Counted from the first letter of the stretch, positions 1-7,674 are shown. The stretch: DNA of 9,240 bases from Anaerolineae bacterium (GCA_007123335.1 SKLG01000549.1:1-9240), one strand, 5' to 3'. Notes: generated from the letters alone by a model not told the origin. Program-made: numbers and translations.

Positions 1-1435
<1,435 letters not shown>

Positions 1436-1550
1436 AAATGTAAACCTGCTCGTTCGCAGGTGTTACCCTCTTGACGAGGCTCGAAGCTTGTCTCGTGAAC
1501 CTGTCGTTCCTGTCACTCTTTACTTGTTAAGGTGCTTTTCTTCGCGCACA
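1436..1550 (-). other. rRNA operon leader (transcribed, before 16S)
   Basis: Segment between the 16S 5' end and the predicted start of the nearest rRNA promoter (about 1551). It holds two small hairpins: ACCTGC/GCAGGT at 1444-1461 with loop TCGTTC, and ACGAG/CTCGT at 1474-1496. It also holds a boxA-like element. Such leaders normally carry antitermination and RNA-processing signals. The processing role is inferred, because the partner strand of an RNase III stem would lie beyond the left edge. Open frames crossing this segment have no ribosome binding site and are not genes. Confidence 0.6.
1523..1535 (-). promoter_or_regulatory. boxA-like antitermination element in rRNA leader
   Basis: Read on the minus strand this is GCACCTTAACAAG, which matches E. 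coli boxA GCTCTTTAACAAT at 10 of 13 positions. It lies about 16-28 nt after the predicted start of the nearest rRNA promoter, upstream of 16S, where a NusB/NusE (S10) recognition site would act. It is a single short match, so support is moderate. Confidence 0.5.
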
Positions 1551-1556
1551 ATTGTG
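1547..1556. promoter_or_regulatory. perfect palindrome at start of rRNA promoter P1
   Basis: CACAATTGTG is a perfect 10-bp palindrome lying one base downstream of the P1 -10 box and covering its predicted start site (about 1551). A dimeric regulator could bind here, or it may only form an initiation-region element. No protein is known for it. Confidence 0.35.
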
Positions 1557-1557
1557 T

Positions 1558-1586
1558 ATTGTACTACACCTTGCGCCCTCTGTCAA
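1558..1586 (-). promoter_or_regulatory. rRNA promoter P1 (nearest to 16S)
   Basis: On the minus strand: -35 TTGACA (1581-1586), 17-bp spacer (1564-1580), -10 TACAAT (1558-1563). The -35 is a perfect sigma70-type consensus and the -10 matches 5 of 6. Predicted start is near 1551, about 115 nt before 16S. Like the other three copies, the -35 is preceded by GAT (GATTTGACA). Confidence 0.85.
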
Positions 1587-1647
1587 ATCCCCCGTGAGAG
1601 CCTGTTTGGATCTCTATCGGGAGCCGAGAACAGTTCGCTCTACCGAG

Positions 1648-1666
1648 CGTCCCATCTCGCGGGACG
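1648..1666 (-). repeat. inverted repeat between P1 and P2
   Basis: CGTCCC (1648-1653) and GGGACG (1661-1666) form a perfect 6-bp stem with a 7-nt loop. It sits in the transcript made from P2 and upstream promoters. It has no T-run, so it is not an intrinsic terminator. It occupies the place taken by the ACGT-rich hairpins in the outer two units. Confidence 0.5.
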
Positions 1667-1692
1667 TGTTTCATCCCGAGCGACAAGTGGGT

Positions 1693-1721
1693 ATTTTACA
1701 GGAACTTTTCCCATCTGTCAA
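1693..1721 (-). promoter_or_regulatory. rRNA promoter P2
   Basis: On the minus strand: -35 TTGACA (1716-1721), 17-bp spacer (1699-1715), -10 TAAAAT (1693-1698, 5 of 6). Predicted start is near 1686. An A/T-rich inverted repeat lies directly upstream of its -35 (1726-1744), at about -40 to -58, where UP elements contact the RNA polymerase alpha subunit. Confidence 0.85.
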
Positions 1722-1725
1722 ATCT

Positions 1726-1744
1726 CGAAAAAAGGCTTTTTTCG
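1726..1744. promoter_or_regulatory. A/T-rich inverted repeat upstream of P2 (UP-element-like)
   Basis: CGAAAAAA and TTTTTTCG flank GGC as a perfect 8-bp inverted repeat. Weaker versions sit at the same place before P3 (AAGGCCTT at 1906-1913) and P4 (CAAAA/TTTTG at 2076-2090). The position relative to the leftward start suits an UP element or an activator site. An RNA role is less likely because nearly all its pairs would be A-U. Confidence 0.5.
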
Positions 1745-1782
1745 CATCGTGCGACAGCGTATCAATCCCTATCCGCACGACA

Positions 1783-1806
1783 CAACCGACGTGCAGACGT
1801 CGGTTG
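1783..1806 (-). repeat. perfect 10-bp hairpin in unit A
   Basis: CAACCGACGT (1783-1792) and ACGTCGGTTG (1797-1806) are perfectly complementary around a 4-nt loop. It lies between P2 and P3 in the leftward transcript. No T-run follows on either strand, so it is not a terminator. A second 7-bp inverted repeat (TCGTGCG 1747-1753, CGCACGA 1774-1780) lies just downstream in the same transcript. Confidence 0.7.
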
Positions 1807-1867
1807 CTAATGAGCCCATCCACCTCTACCATGAGGGGTATTTTATTAACGCCCATTGACAAGGCCA

Positions 1868-1896
1868 AGTATAGTCGTAGATCGTCGCGATGTCAA
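1868..1896 (-). promoter_or_regulatory. rRNA promoter P3
   Basis: On the minus strand: -35 TTGACA (1891-1896), 17-bp spacer (1874-1890), -10 TATACT (1868-1873, 5 of 6). Predicted start is near 1861. The sequence after the -10 box is conserved with P4 and leads into the repeated 23-nt block. Confidence 0.87.
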
Positions 1897-2064
1897 ATCG
1901 CGGGAAAGGCCTTCTTCGCATCACCAGGCAAGTATCAAGCTCTGCCTCTGACACCATACAACCGACGTCTGACGTCGATTGTCAACAAGCCCATCCATCT
2001 CTACCATGAGATTCAACTTTTAATACCCATTAACAGGCTCAAGTATAGTCATGAACGGTTAGGG
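1891..2064 (-). repeat. tandem promoter-containing repeat, unit B
   Basis: Second copy of the ~175-bp unit described for 1716-1890, with the same order of elements. It differs mainly in spacer sequence and in the A/T-rich inverted repeat, which is shorter here. Confidence 0.8.
1958..1982 (-). repeat. 11-bp hairpin in unit B
   Basis: ACAACCGACGT (1958-1968) and ACGTCGATTGT (1972-1982) pair around a 3-nt loop with one imperfect position. In leftward RNA that position is a U-G pair, whereas in rightward RNA it would be an A-C mismatch. This favours a role as structured leftward rRNA-leader RNA. It is the counterpart of the hairpin at 1783-1806. Confidence 0.65.
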
Positions 2065-2070
2065 TGTCAA
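2042..2070 (-). promoter_or_regulatory. rRNA promoter P4 (farthest from 16S)
   Basis: On the minus strand: -35 TTGACA (2065-2070), 17-bp spacer (2048-2064), -10 TATACT (2042-2047). The hexamers and spacer length are identical to P3. Its upstream side faces the divergent exporter promoter, whose -35 begins at 2100. Confidence 0.87.
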
Positions 2071-2099
2071 ATCGGCAAAAAGTGCTTTTGGCAGTTCGA

Positions 2100-2129
2100 T
2101 TGACATGCAGAACCTCCTTGGGCTAAGAT
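2100..2129 (+). promoter_or_regulatory. promoter candidate for the HlyD-ABC operon
   Basis: Rightward -35 TTGACA (2100-2105), 18-bp spacer, -10 TAAGAT (2124-2129, 4 of 6). Predicted start is near 2136, leaving an ~80-nt leader before the chosen HlyD start, with a TGCAGC/GCTGCA hairpin at 2145-2163. The -35 overlaps an upstream ATG at 2105, which argues against that ATG being the translation start. Confidence 0.55.
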
Positions 2130-2215
2130 GTCGTCGGTGCAATGTGCAGCCCTTTGTGCTGCAGCGGCCCAAAGCCACGGCAGATCGTGAGTGCTCACAA
2201 AATATGAGGGAGATT

Positions 2216-2872
2216 ATGGACAAGCGCTTTCGCGCTATCATCGTGGTAGGAACTCTCGTGCTGGTTGCTATCTTGGGATTGGCCGGTTATCTGGCCTGGC
2301 TCAACATCACCCGCGTCGATACCCTCAAGGCTACGGTGGAGGGCAAGATCGTGCCCGTTCGCGCGCAGGCTTCGGCCAGGGTGGTGGCGCTGCCACTAGA
2401 GCTGGGCGACGCCGTCATGGCGGGTGAGGAGGTCGCTCTGCTCAAGACCCAGACCGCTCAGGGCACCTTGATAGTGCCGATCCTGGCGCCGATCAGCGGC
2501 ATCGTGGCCAGCGAAACGGCCGCCATCGGCGATACCCTTTCCGCCGGCCAGACGATGCTCACATTGGTAGACCCCGACAGCTTTTGGATCTCGGCCAGCA
2601 TTCACCAGAACCGCATCCCGCAGGTTCGTGTCGGGCAGCAGGTGCGAGTGCGTATCTCCACCCGCACCAAGAGGCGCACCTTCTGGGGGCAGGTAGAGCA
2701 GATCGGCTCCGCTACCCAGTCGGCATTTGCCTCCACAGCGGTCGGGGCCGGAGGATCGCTGCCTTCCGAGGTCCCGGTGATCATCTCATTGGACGCCGAA
2801 GGTTATCCCCTCTTTCCGGGCATGCGCGCCGAGGTGCGCGTTCGCCTTGAACCACGGGCCAGCTTATGGTAG
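2216..2872 (+). CDS. HlyD-family membrane fusion protein, short form without helical hairpin
   Basis: Predicted adaptor subunit for the two ABC exporters that follow. From the chosen start it has 218 residues: one membrane segment at about 7-29, first half of a lipoyl-like domain at about 44-78 (GKIVPVRAQ, then LELGDAVMAGEEVALLKT), second half at about 84-118 (APISGIVASETAAIGDTL), then a beta-barrel domain from about 121 (DSFWISASIHQNRIPQVRVGQQV). The two lipoyl halves are joined by only about five residues, so the coiled-coil hairpin that reaches an outer-membrane channel in Gram-negative HlyD/AcrA proteins is missing. Family members are usually 350-450 residues. ATG 2216 is chosen because GAGG at 2206-2209 precedes it by six bases. 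In-frame ATGs at 2204 and 2105 exist, but 2105 lies inside the promoter and would add a 37-residue tail unlike the family. It ends in a 7-bp overlap with the next gene. Confidence 0.8.
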   Translation: MDKRFRAIIVVGTLVLVAILGLAGYLAWLNITRVDTLKATVEGKIVPVRAQASARVVALPLELGDAVMAGEEVALLKTQTAQGTLIVPILAPISGIVASETAAIGDTLSAGQTMLTLVDPDSFWISASIHQNRIPQVRVGQQVRVRISTRTKRRTFWGQVEQIGSATQSAFASTAVGAGGSLPSEVPVIISLDAEGYPLFPGMRAEVRVRLEPRASLW

Positions 2873-4686
2873 CGCAAGACACAGCGGCGCCGGCCCGACC
2901 CGTTCCGGAGCGCGCCGGCGCTATAGCCAGGATGCGGGCCGAGGGACATCCGCTATTGCGGATGATGGGCTTTTTGTGGGAGTACGAGACGGCGGTCAGC
3001 CTCACGCTGCTCTTTTTGATCGCCTCGTCGCTGCTGGCACTGGTCACTCCTTCTCTGATCCAACAGGTCATCGATCGCGCAGCGGCCTATGGCAGCCCCT
3101 CCGTGCTGGGGCTTTATGCTATCGGGGTCGTGCTCGTGTCGGTGGTCAATGGCGCGTGCAGCTTTGGCCAGCGCTATGGCGTGGCCTATCTGGTGCAAGG
3201 CGCCCTCTTTGATCTGCGCAACGCCCTCTATAGCCACATCCTGCACCTGCCCTTTGGCTTTCACGACCGCACCCGCACCGGTCAGCTCATCTCACGCATG
3301 ACCAGCGATATCGATAACCTATCCGGCTTTTTCGATTTTGGGCTCACAGGCCTGGTGAGTATGACGATCACCTTCTTTGGGGCCGCGTTCATGCTCTTTC
3401 GCATGAGCTGGCAGATCGGCTTGCTGGGTCTGGGCATTGTGCCGCCGCTGGTGGTCGTGGCGTTTCGCGGCTCGAACACGTTGGGGCCGCGCTTTTTCGA
3501 GCTGCGTCGCCAGTTTGCCCGCATCATGTCACAGCTACAGGAGAACTTTTCCGGGGTGCGGGTGGTCAAGGCCTTTGCCCGCGAGGAGCATGAGGTCTCG
3601 CGCTTTCGCCTGGAGCTGGATGAATTCCTGCGCCAACGTATGGGCGTCGTCCGCGCCTTTGCCACATTTATGCCGCTCATGGATTTCCTCACCAATTCTG
3701 GCACGCTGCTCATTCTGGGCTATGGCGCCCTCTCGGTCATCAATGGCCAGCTCAGCCTGGGCCAATTGGTGGCCTCGCAAGCCTACCTGATGATGCTCAC
3801 CGGGCCGGTGCGCATGGTGGGGTTCATGGTGGTCATGGGCCGCCGCGCCTCGGCCGCCGCCGAACATATCTGCGAGATCCTTGACGCCACCCGCGAGGTG
3901 GTAGAGGCGCCCGACGCCTATGATCTACCCTCCGTTAAGGGCGAGGTCACCTTTGATCACGTCTTTTTCGGCTATGAAGAAGGAAGCCACGTGCTGCGCG
4001 ACATCACCCTCCATGTGCAACCCGGCGAGACCATTGCCCTGCTGGGCGCCACCGGCTCGGGCAAGACCAGCGTCATCAATCTGATCCCTCGCTTTTATGA
4101 CGTTAGCACCGGTCGGGTGCTTGTAGATGGCCACGATGTCCGCGAGGTGACGCTGCACTCTCTGCGACAACAAATCGGCACCATCTTTCAGGAGGCGGTG
4201 CTCTTTACCGGCACCATCGCCGACAATATCGCCTTTGGCAAGGCTGATGCCACCATGGACGAGATCGAGCGCGCCGCGCGGATGGCTCAGGCCCACGATT
4301 TCATCATCGAGTTCCCCGACGGCTACCAGACCCATGTGGGCGAGCGGGGCATCACCGTCTCGGGCGGCCAGCGTCAGCGCATCACCATCGCCCGGGCGCT
4401 GCTCCTCGACGCCGCTATCTTGATCATGGACGATTCGACCTCCAGCGTTGATGTAGAGACCGAATACCTGATTCAAAGCGCGCTGAACCAGGCGATGCAG
4501 GGGCGCACCGCTTTTGTCATCGCCCATCGCCTCTCCACCGTCAAGAACGCCGACCGCATCCTGGTGCTCGATGCCGGCGTCGTCGTCCAGGAGGGCACTC
4601 ACGACGAGCTGCTGGCCGTCGATGGCCCTTATCGCCGCATCTATGAGACTCAGTTCGCCGACCAGGAAGAAGGGGAGGCGGTCTAA
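2866..4686 (+). CDS. ABC exporter half-transporter, subunit with degenerate ATP site
   Basis: A 606-residue fusion of a six-helix membrane domain (about 40-325) and an ATPase domain (about 355-600), of the multidrug/lipid exporter type (ABCB/MsbA-like). Visible motifs are Walker A GATGSGKTS at 394-402, Q-loop Q442, signature SGGQ at 499-502, Walker B ILIMD at 518-522, and switch H554. The residue after Walker B, normally catalytic Glu, is Asp (D523, in MDDSTSSVD). That is the pattern of the non-catalytic subunit of heterodimeric exporters such as TM287, LmrC or YheI. Its intact SGGQ would complete the partner's active site. ATG 2866 overlaps the HlyD gene by 7 bp and lacks a clear Shine-Dalgarno, which suggests translational coupling. 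It ends in TAATG, sharing one base with the next start. The substrate is not readable from sequence; drugs, lipids or peptides are all possible. Confidence 0.93.
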   Translation: MVAQDTAAPARPVPERAGAIARMRAEGHPLLRMMGFLWEYETAVSLTLLFLIASSLLALVTPSLIQQVIDRAAAYGSPSVLGLYAIGVVLVSVVNGACSFGQRYGVAYLVQGALFDLRNALYSHILHLPFGFHDRTRTGQLISRMTSDIDNLSGFFDFGLTGLVSMTITFFGAAFMLFRMSWQIGLLGLGIVPPLVVVAFRGSNTLGPRFFELRRQFARIMSQLQENFSGVRVVKAFAREEHEVSRFRLELDEFLRQRMGVVRAFATFMPLMDFLTNSGTLLILGYGALSVINGQLSLGQLVASQAYLMMLTGPVRMVGFMVVMGRRASAAAEHICEILDATREVVEAPDAYDLPSVKGEVTFDHVFFGYEEGSHVLRDITLHVQPGETIALLGATGSGKTSVINLIPRFYDVSTGRVLVDGHDVREVTLHSLRQQIGTIFQEAVLFTGTIADNIAFGKADATMDEIERAARMAQAHDFIIEFPDGYQTHVGERGITVSGGQRQRITIARALLLDAAILIMDDSTSSVDVETEYLIQSALNQAMQGRTAFVIAHRLSTVKNADRILVLDAGVVVQEGTHDELLAVDGPYRRIYETQFADQEEGEAV

Positions 4687-6503
4687 TGGGCTTTTGGGGA
4701 CACGGCTTTCACCTGGCCGCTGCGAACAAAAAGGGCTTTGACACGCAGCTTCTATTGCGCACACTGCGCTACATGCTGCCCTACCGCCTCGCTCTGGCTA
4801 CCTCTATCGCCTCGGTGCTCGTCGTCACCAGTTGTGATCTGGCGCGCCCTTATCTGGTCAGCGTGGTCATAGACCGCGACATCCCCTCCGGTGTTGCGGC
4901 CAACCTGTTCCCCACCTTGGCGCTGTACGCCGGCACCCTGATCCTGGGGATGGCCGCCATGGTCGGCCAGCGCCTGGTCACCGGGTGGATCGGCCTCAAG
5001 GTGATCTGGGACCTGCGTGACGGCGTTTTTCGCCACTTGCAGACCCTCTCGTTGCGCTTTTACGACAACCGCGAGACGGGCGACACCATCTCACGCATGA
5101 CCAACGACATCGATCTGCTGAACGAGCTCATCTCCAACGGCCTGGTGACGCTGGTGAACACCCTCTTTGCACTGAGCGGCGCGGTGCTGGCGATGCTGGC
5201 TCTCGACGTGCGCCTCTCCATCGTGACCCTGGCGGTCATGCCGTTGGTGCTGTTCATCACCGTCGTCTTTCGCGGCTGGATCGGCGAGGCCTATCGGGGC
5301 ATGCGGCAGGAGATCGCCAAGGTGACCACCCACGTCGAGGAGGGGATCGCCGGGGTGCGCATCATCCAATCCTTTGCCCAGGAGGAGCGCGACATCGGTC
5401 GCTTTCGCGCGGTGAATGATGCGAATCGCCTGGTCGCCATGGAGGCCGCAGGGCTGCGCTCGATCTATTTCCCCTCTATCGATCTGGTCTCCTCGGTGGG
5501 CATCGCCGTGGTGCTCTGGTTCGGCGGCATCGCCGCACTGCGCGGCGACCTCACCTTTGGCATCATGGTGGCTTTTCTGCTCTACCTCTTTCGCTTCTTT
5601 CAGCCCATCCGCAACCTGACCATGCTCTACGACCAGGTGTTGGCCGCCATGGCCGCCTCGGAGCGCGTCTTTGAGCTGCTCGATACCGAGCCCGACATCT
5701 GCGACCCCGACGAGCCGATCAACCTGCCGAGGATCGAGGGCCACGTCGAGTATCAGCATGTGCACTTTCGCTACGTGGAGGACGACCCGGTACTCGTCGA
5801 TGTAAGCCTGCACGCCGAGCCGGCGGAGATGATCGCCATCGTCGGCGCCACCGGCTCGGGCAAATCGACGATCATCAGCCTTCTCTCGCGGCTGTACGAC
5901 GTGGATGAGGGGCGCATCCTCATCGATGGCCACGAGCTGCGCGAGATCGCCATCCACTCCTTGCGCACCCAATTGGGCGTCGTGCTGCAAGAGGGATTTC
6001 TGTTCTCCAACACCATCCGCGAGAATATCCGCTATGGACGCCTTGACGCCACCGATGAAGAGGTAGAGGAGGCGGCCAAGGCGGTAGGCGCCCACGAGTT
6101 CGTCATGCGCATGCCCGACGGCTATGACACCGAGGTGCGCGAGCGCGGCGAAAAGCTCTCCATGGGCGAACGCCAGCTCATCTGCCTGGCCCGCGCCCTC
6201 ATCGCCGATCCGCGAATCCTCATCCTCGACGAGGCCACCTCCTCCATCGACCCCTACACGGAGCTCATCATCCAGGACGCGTTGCTCAAGCTCTTTCAGG
6301 GGCGCACCTCCATTGTTATCGCCCACCGCCTCTCCACGGTGCGCCGCGCCGACCGCATCTATGTCCTCGATCACGGCGAGATCCAAGAGGTGGGCAGCCA
6401 CGACGAGCTGCTGGCCAAGGGCGGGCTGTACGCCAACCTCTACGAGCTGCAGTTCAAGGCGCAAGAGGAAGAGGTCGATCCCGATTCGCGCCGATCTGAA
6501 TAA
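4686..6503 (+). CDS. ABC exporter half-transporter, catalytic subunit
   Basis: A 605-residue membrane-plus-ATPase exporter subunit, partner of the preceding gene. The membrane domain covers about 25-320. The ATPase has Walker A GATGSGKST at 387-395, Q-loop Q435, Walker B ILILD at 511-515 followed by catalytic E516 (DEATSSID), and switch H547. Its signature is altered: LSMGERQ at 491-497 instead of LSGGQ. In heterodimeric exporters (TM288, LmrD, YheH) this subunit gives the catalytic Glu to the working site and the degenerate signature to the silent site, exactly complementing the Asp-bearing partner. GGAGG at 4674-4678 lies seven bases before ATG 4686, and the start overlaps the previous stop (TAATG). 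Spacing to the next gene is 88 bp, with no convincing terminator between them. Confidence 0.93.
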   Translation: MGFWGHGFHLAAANKKGFDTQLLLRTLRYMLPYRLALATSIASVLVVTSCDLARPYLVSVVIDRDIPSGVAANLFPTLALYAGTLILGMAAMVGQRLVTGWIGLKVIWDLRDGVFRHLQTLSLRFYDNRETGDTISRMTNDIDLLNELISNGLVTLVNTLFALSGAVLAMLALDVRLSIVTLAVMPLVLFITVVFRGWIGEAYRGMRQEIAKVTTHVEEGIAGVRIIQSFAQEERDIGRFRAVNDANRLVAMEAAGLRSIYFPSIDLVSSVGIAVVLWFGGIAALRGDLTFGIMVAFLLYLFRFFQPIRNLTMLYDQVLAAMAASERVFELLDTEPDICDPDEPINLPRIEGHVEYQHVHFRYVEDDPVLVDVSLHAEPAEMIAIVGATGSGKSTIISLLSRLYDVDEGRILIDGHELREIAIHSLRTQLGVVLQEGFLFSNTIRENIRYGRLDATDEEVEEAAKAVGAHEFVMRMPDGYDTEVRERGEKLSMGERQLICLARALIADPRILILDEATSSIDPYTELIIQDALLKLFQGRTSIVIAHRLSTVRRADRIYVLDHGEIQEVGSHDELLAKGGLYANLYELQFKAQEEEVDPDSRRSE

Positions 6504-6570
6504 GCTAGGCGGTATAGGTAATGGAAAAAGATCCTGAACCCAGGAGGAGCCCGGACATTGGCGGCGTGCG

Positions 6571-6583
6571 CCTCGTAGCGAGG
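6571..6583 (+). promoter_or_regulatory. small hairpin covering the ribosome binding site of the CNNM gene
   Basis: CCTCG (6571-6575) and CGAGG (6579-6583) pair around TAG. The second arm contains most of the GAGGA (6580-6584) that serves as Shine-Dalgarno for ATG 6592, so folding would hide it. A 24-codon frame starting at ATG 6521 reads through this hairpin and ends in TGA 6593-6595, overlapping the CNNM start as ATGA. Translation of that frame could open the hairpin. The stem is short and its function is inferred. Confidence 0.3.
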
Positions 6584-6591
6584 AACCTGGC

Positions 6592-7650
6592 ATGAATGCG
6601 CTTGTCTGGCTCGGTATTGTCTTTTGTCTATCTCAATCTGCCATACTCTCCGGTCTAAATCTCGGCTTTTTCTCGCTTAGCAAACTTGATCTTGAGGTCG
6701 AGATCAGGAAGGGGAACGATCAGGCGGAACGGGTCCAAGAGCTGCGGCAGGACGCGAACTTGGCCCTGGTGACGATTCTCTGGGCCAACGTGGGTGTGAA
6801 CGTCCTGCTCGCCTTGTTATCGGACTCGATACTCGGCGGCATCGGGGCTTTTCTATTCTCCACGGTGGTCATCACCGTATTCGCAGAGATTATTCCTCAG
6901 GCCTATTTCAGCCGTCACGCCCTGCGTTTGGCAGGTATACTCGCTCCGGTGTTACGATTCTACCAAATCCTGTTCTATCCGGTGGCGCGACCTTCAGCCT
7001 GGCTCCTGGATCTATGGCTTGGTGGGGAGGAGATTCGCTACTTCCCTGAACGCGACCTGCGTCAGGTGATTCGAGTGCACATGGATTCCACGGAAAGCGA
7101 CATTGCCCGCGTAGAGGGTCAGGGTGCGCTCAATTTCCTCGCTCTCGACGACGTGCCTGTGTATGATGAAGGCGAAGTGGTCGATCTAGATAGCGTACTA
7201 CAGCTCGAGTTTGAAGAACAACGTCCCGTTTTTCCCTCTATCGAGCCGAGAACGGATGATGATTTTATACGGGCCGTCAATCGTTCAGGTAAGAGCTGGG
7301 TAGTCATCATAGATCACACAGGTGAGCCACGGCTGGTGCTCAACTCGGAGAGTTTTATGCGTGAGGCGTTATTCGCACCGGAGCGTTTCAACCCCTATCG
7401 ACACTGCCATCGTCCCATCGTGGTGCGGGAGCCCCAAAAGAAGCTGGGAGAGCTAATTCCAAAATTCCGCGTGCGTCCGGGGCCGGTGGGCGATGATATC
7501 ATCGATGATGACGTGATTCTGCTTTGGGGTGAGCAGCCGCGAATTCTAACCGGCACCGACATCCTGGGGCGTCTGCTACGCGACATCGTGATCGACTCGC
7601 CTAGCCGCTCTGATGGCACTCCATCTGTAGACAGGGCGCCAGATCGCTAA
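6592..7650 (+). CDS. CNNM/DUF21-domain membrane protein (CorC/HlyC-like family)
   Basis: A 352-residue membrane protein. The N-terminal transmembrane (DUF21/CNNM) domain shows SGLNLGFFSLS at 20-30 and FAEIIPQAY at 97-105. Hydrophobic segments lie at about 1-25, 59-81, 84-105 and 111-131. CNNM proteins are linked to Mg2+ or other divalent-cation transport, normally through a cytosolic CBS pair. The soluble part here (about 150-335) keeps CBS-like pieces (SGKSWVVIIDHTGEPRLV, TGTDILGRLLR) but is divergent in the usual linker region. No CorC/HlyC C-terminal transporter-associated domain is apparent. The start is supported by GAGGA at 6580-6584, seven bases before ATG. Counted lines show lower G+C (26/60 at 6601-6660, 30/60 at 7201-7260) than the exporter genes (40/60 at 5401-5460), hinting at a different origin. 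No own promoter was found; it may be read from the exporter operon. The transport role is inferred from the family. Confidence 0.8.
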   Translation: MNALVWLGIVFCLSQSAILSGLNLGFFSLSKLDLEVEIRKGNDQAERVQELRQDANLALVTILWANVGVNVLLALLSDSILGGIGAFLFSTVVITVFAEIIPQAYFSRHALRLAGILAPVLRFYQILFYPVARPSAWLLDLWLGGEEIRYFPERDLRQVIRVHMDSTESDIARVEGQGALNFLALDDVPVYDEGEVVDLDSVLQLEFEEQRPVFPSIEPRTDDDFIRAVNRSGKSWVVIIDHTGEPRLVLNSESFMREALFAPERFNPYRHCHRPIVVREPQKKLGELIPKFRVRPGPVGDDIIDDDVILLWGEQPRILTGTDILGRLLRDIVIDSPSRSDGTPSVDRAPDR

Positions 7651-7674
7651 TCTGTAGCGACAAAAAGACCTCTT

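Larger units (their letters stand above)
1716..1890 (-). repeat. tandem promoter-containing repeat, unit A
   Basis: Imperfect direct repeat of about 175 bp, adjacent to unit B (1891-2064). Taken from one TTGACA to the next, the units have the same order: -35 box, A/T-rich inverted repeat, ACGT-rich hairpin, a conserved 23-nt block (1813-1835 here, 1988-2010 in B, 22 of 23 identical), then the -10 box of the next promoter outward. The 175-nt offset is the same for the 23-nt block and within one base for the promoters, which shows a tandem duplication that has since diverged. Confidence 0.8.

Noticed and set aside
1726..1744. A/T-rich inverted repeat as a transcription terminator
   Set aside because: The stem is almost all A-U with no G+C-rich part, and it sits at UP-element distance from P2, so a promoter role fits better.
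1856..1861. Rightward TTGACA between P2 and P3
   Set aside because: No acceptable -10 box at 16-18 bp, and the segment belongs to the conserved leftward promoter unit.
2105..2215. Upstream ATG giving a 37-residue extension of the HlyD protein
   Set aside because: ATG 2105 overlaps the -35 box, has no Shine-Dalgarno, and the extension precedes the membrane anchor without family likeness.
3925..4764. 279-codon open frame on the minus strand
   Set aside because: Antisense shadow of the first ABC subunit's ATPase domain.
5091..6593. 500-codon open frame on the minus strand
   Set aside because: It is antisense to the second ABC subunit. Its His/Asp/Gly-rich sequence is a by-product of G+C-rich codons, and the plus-strand frame has all ABC motifs.
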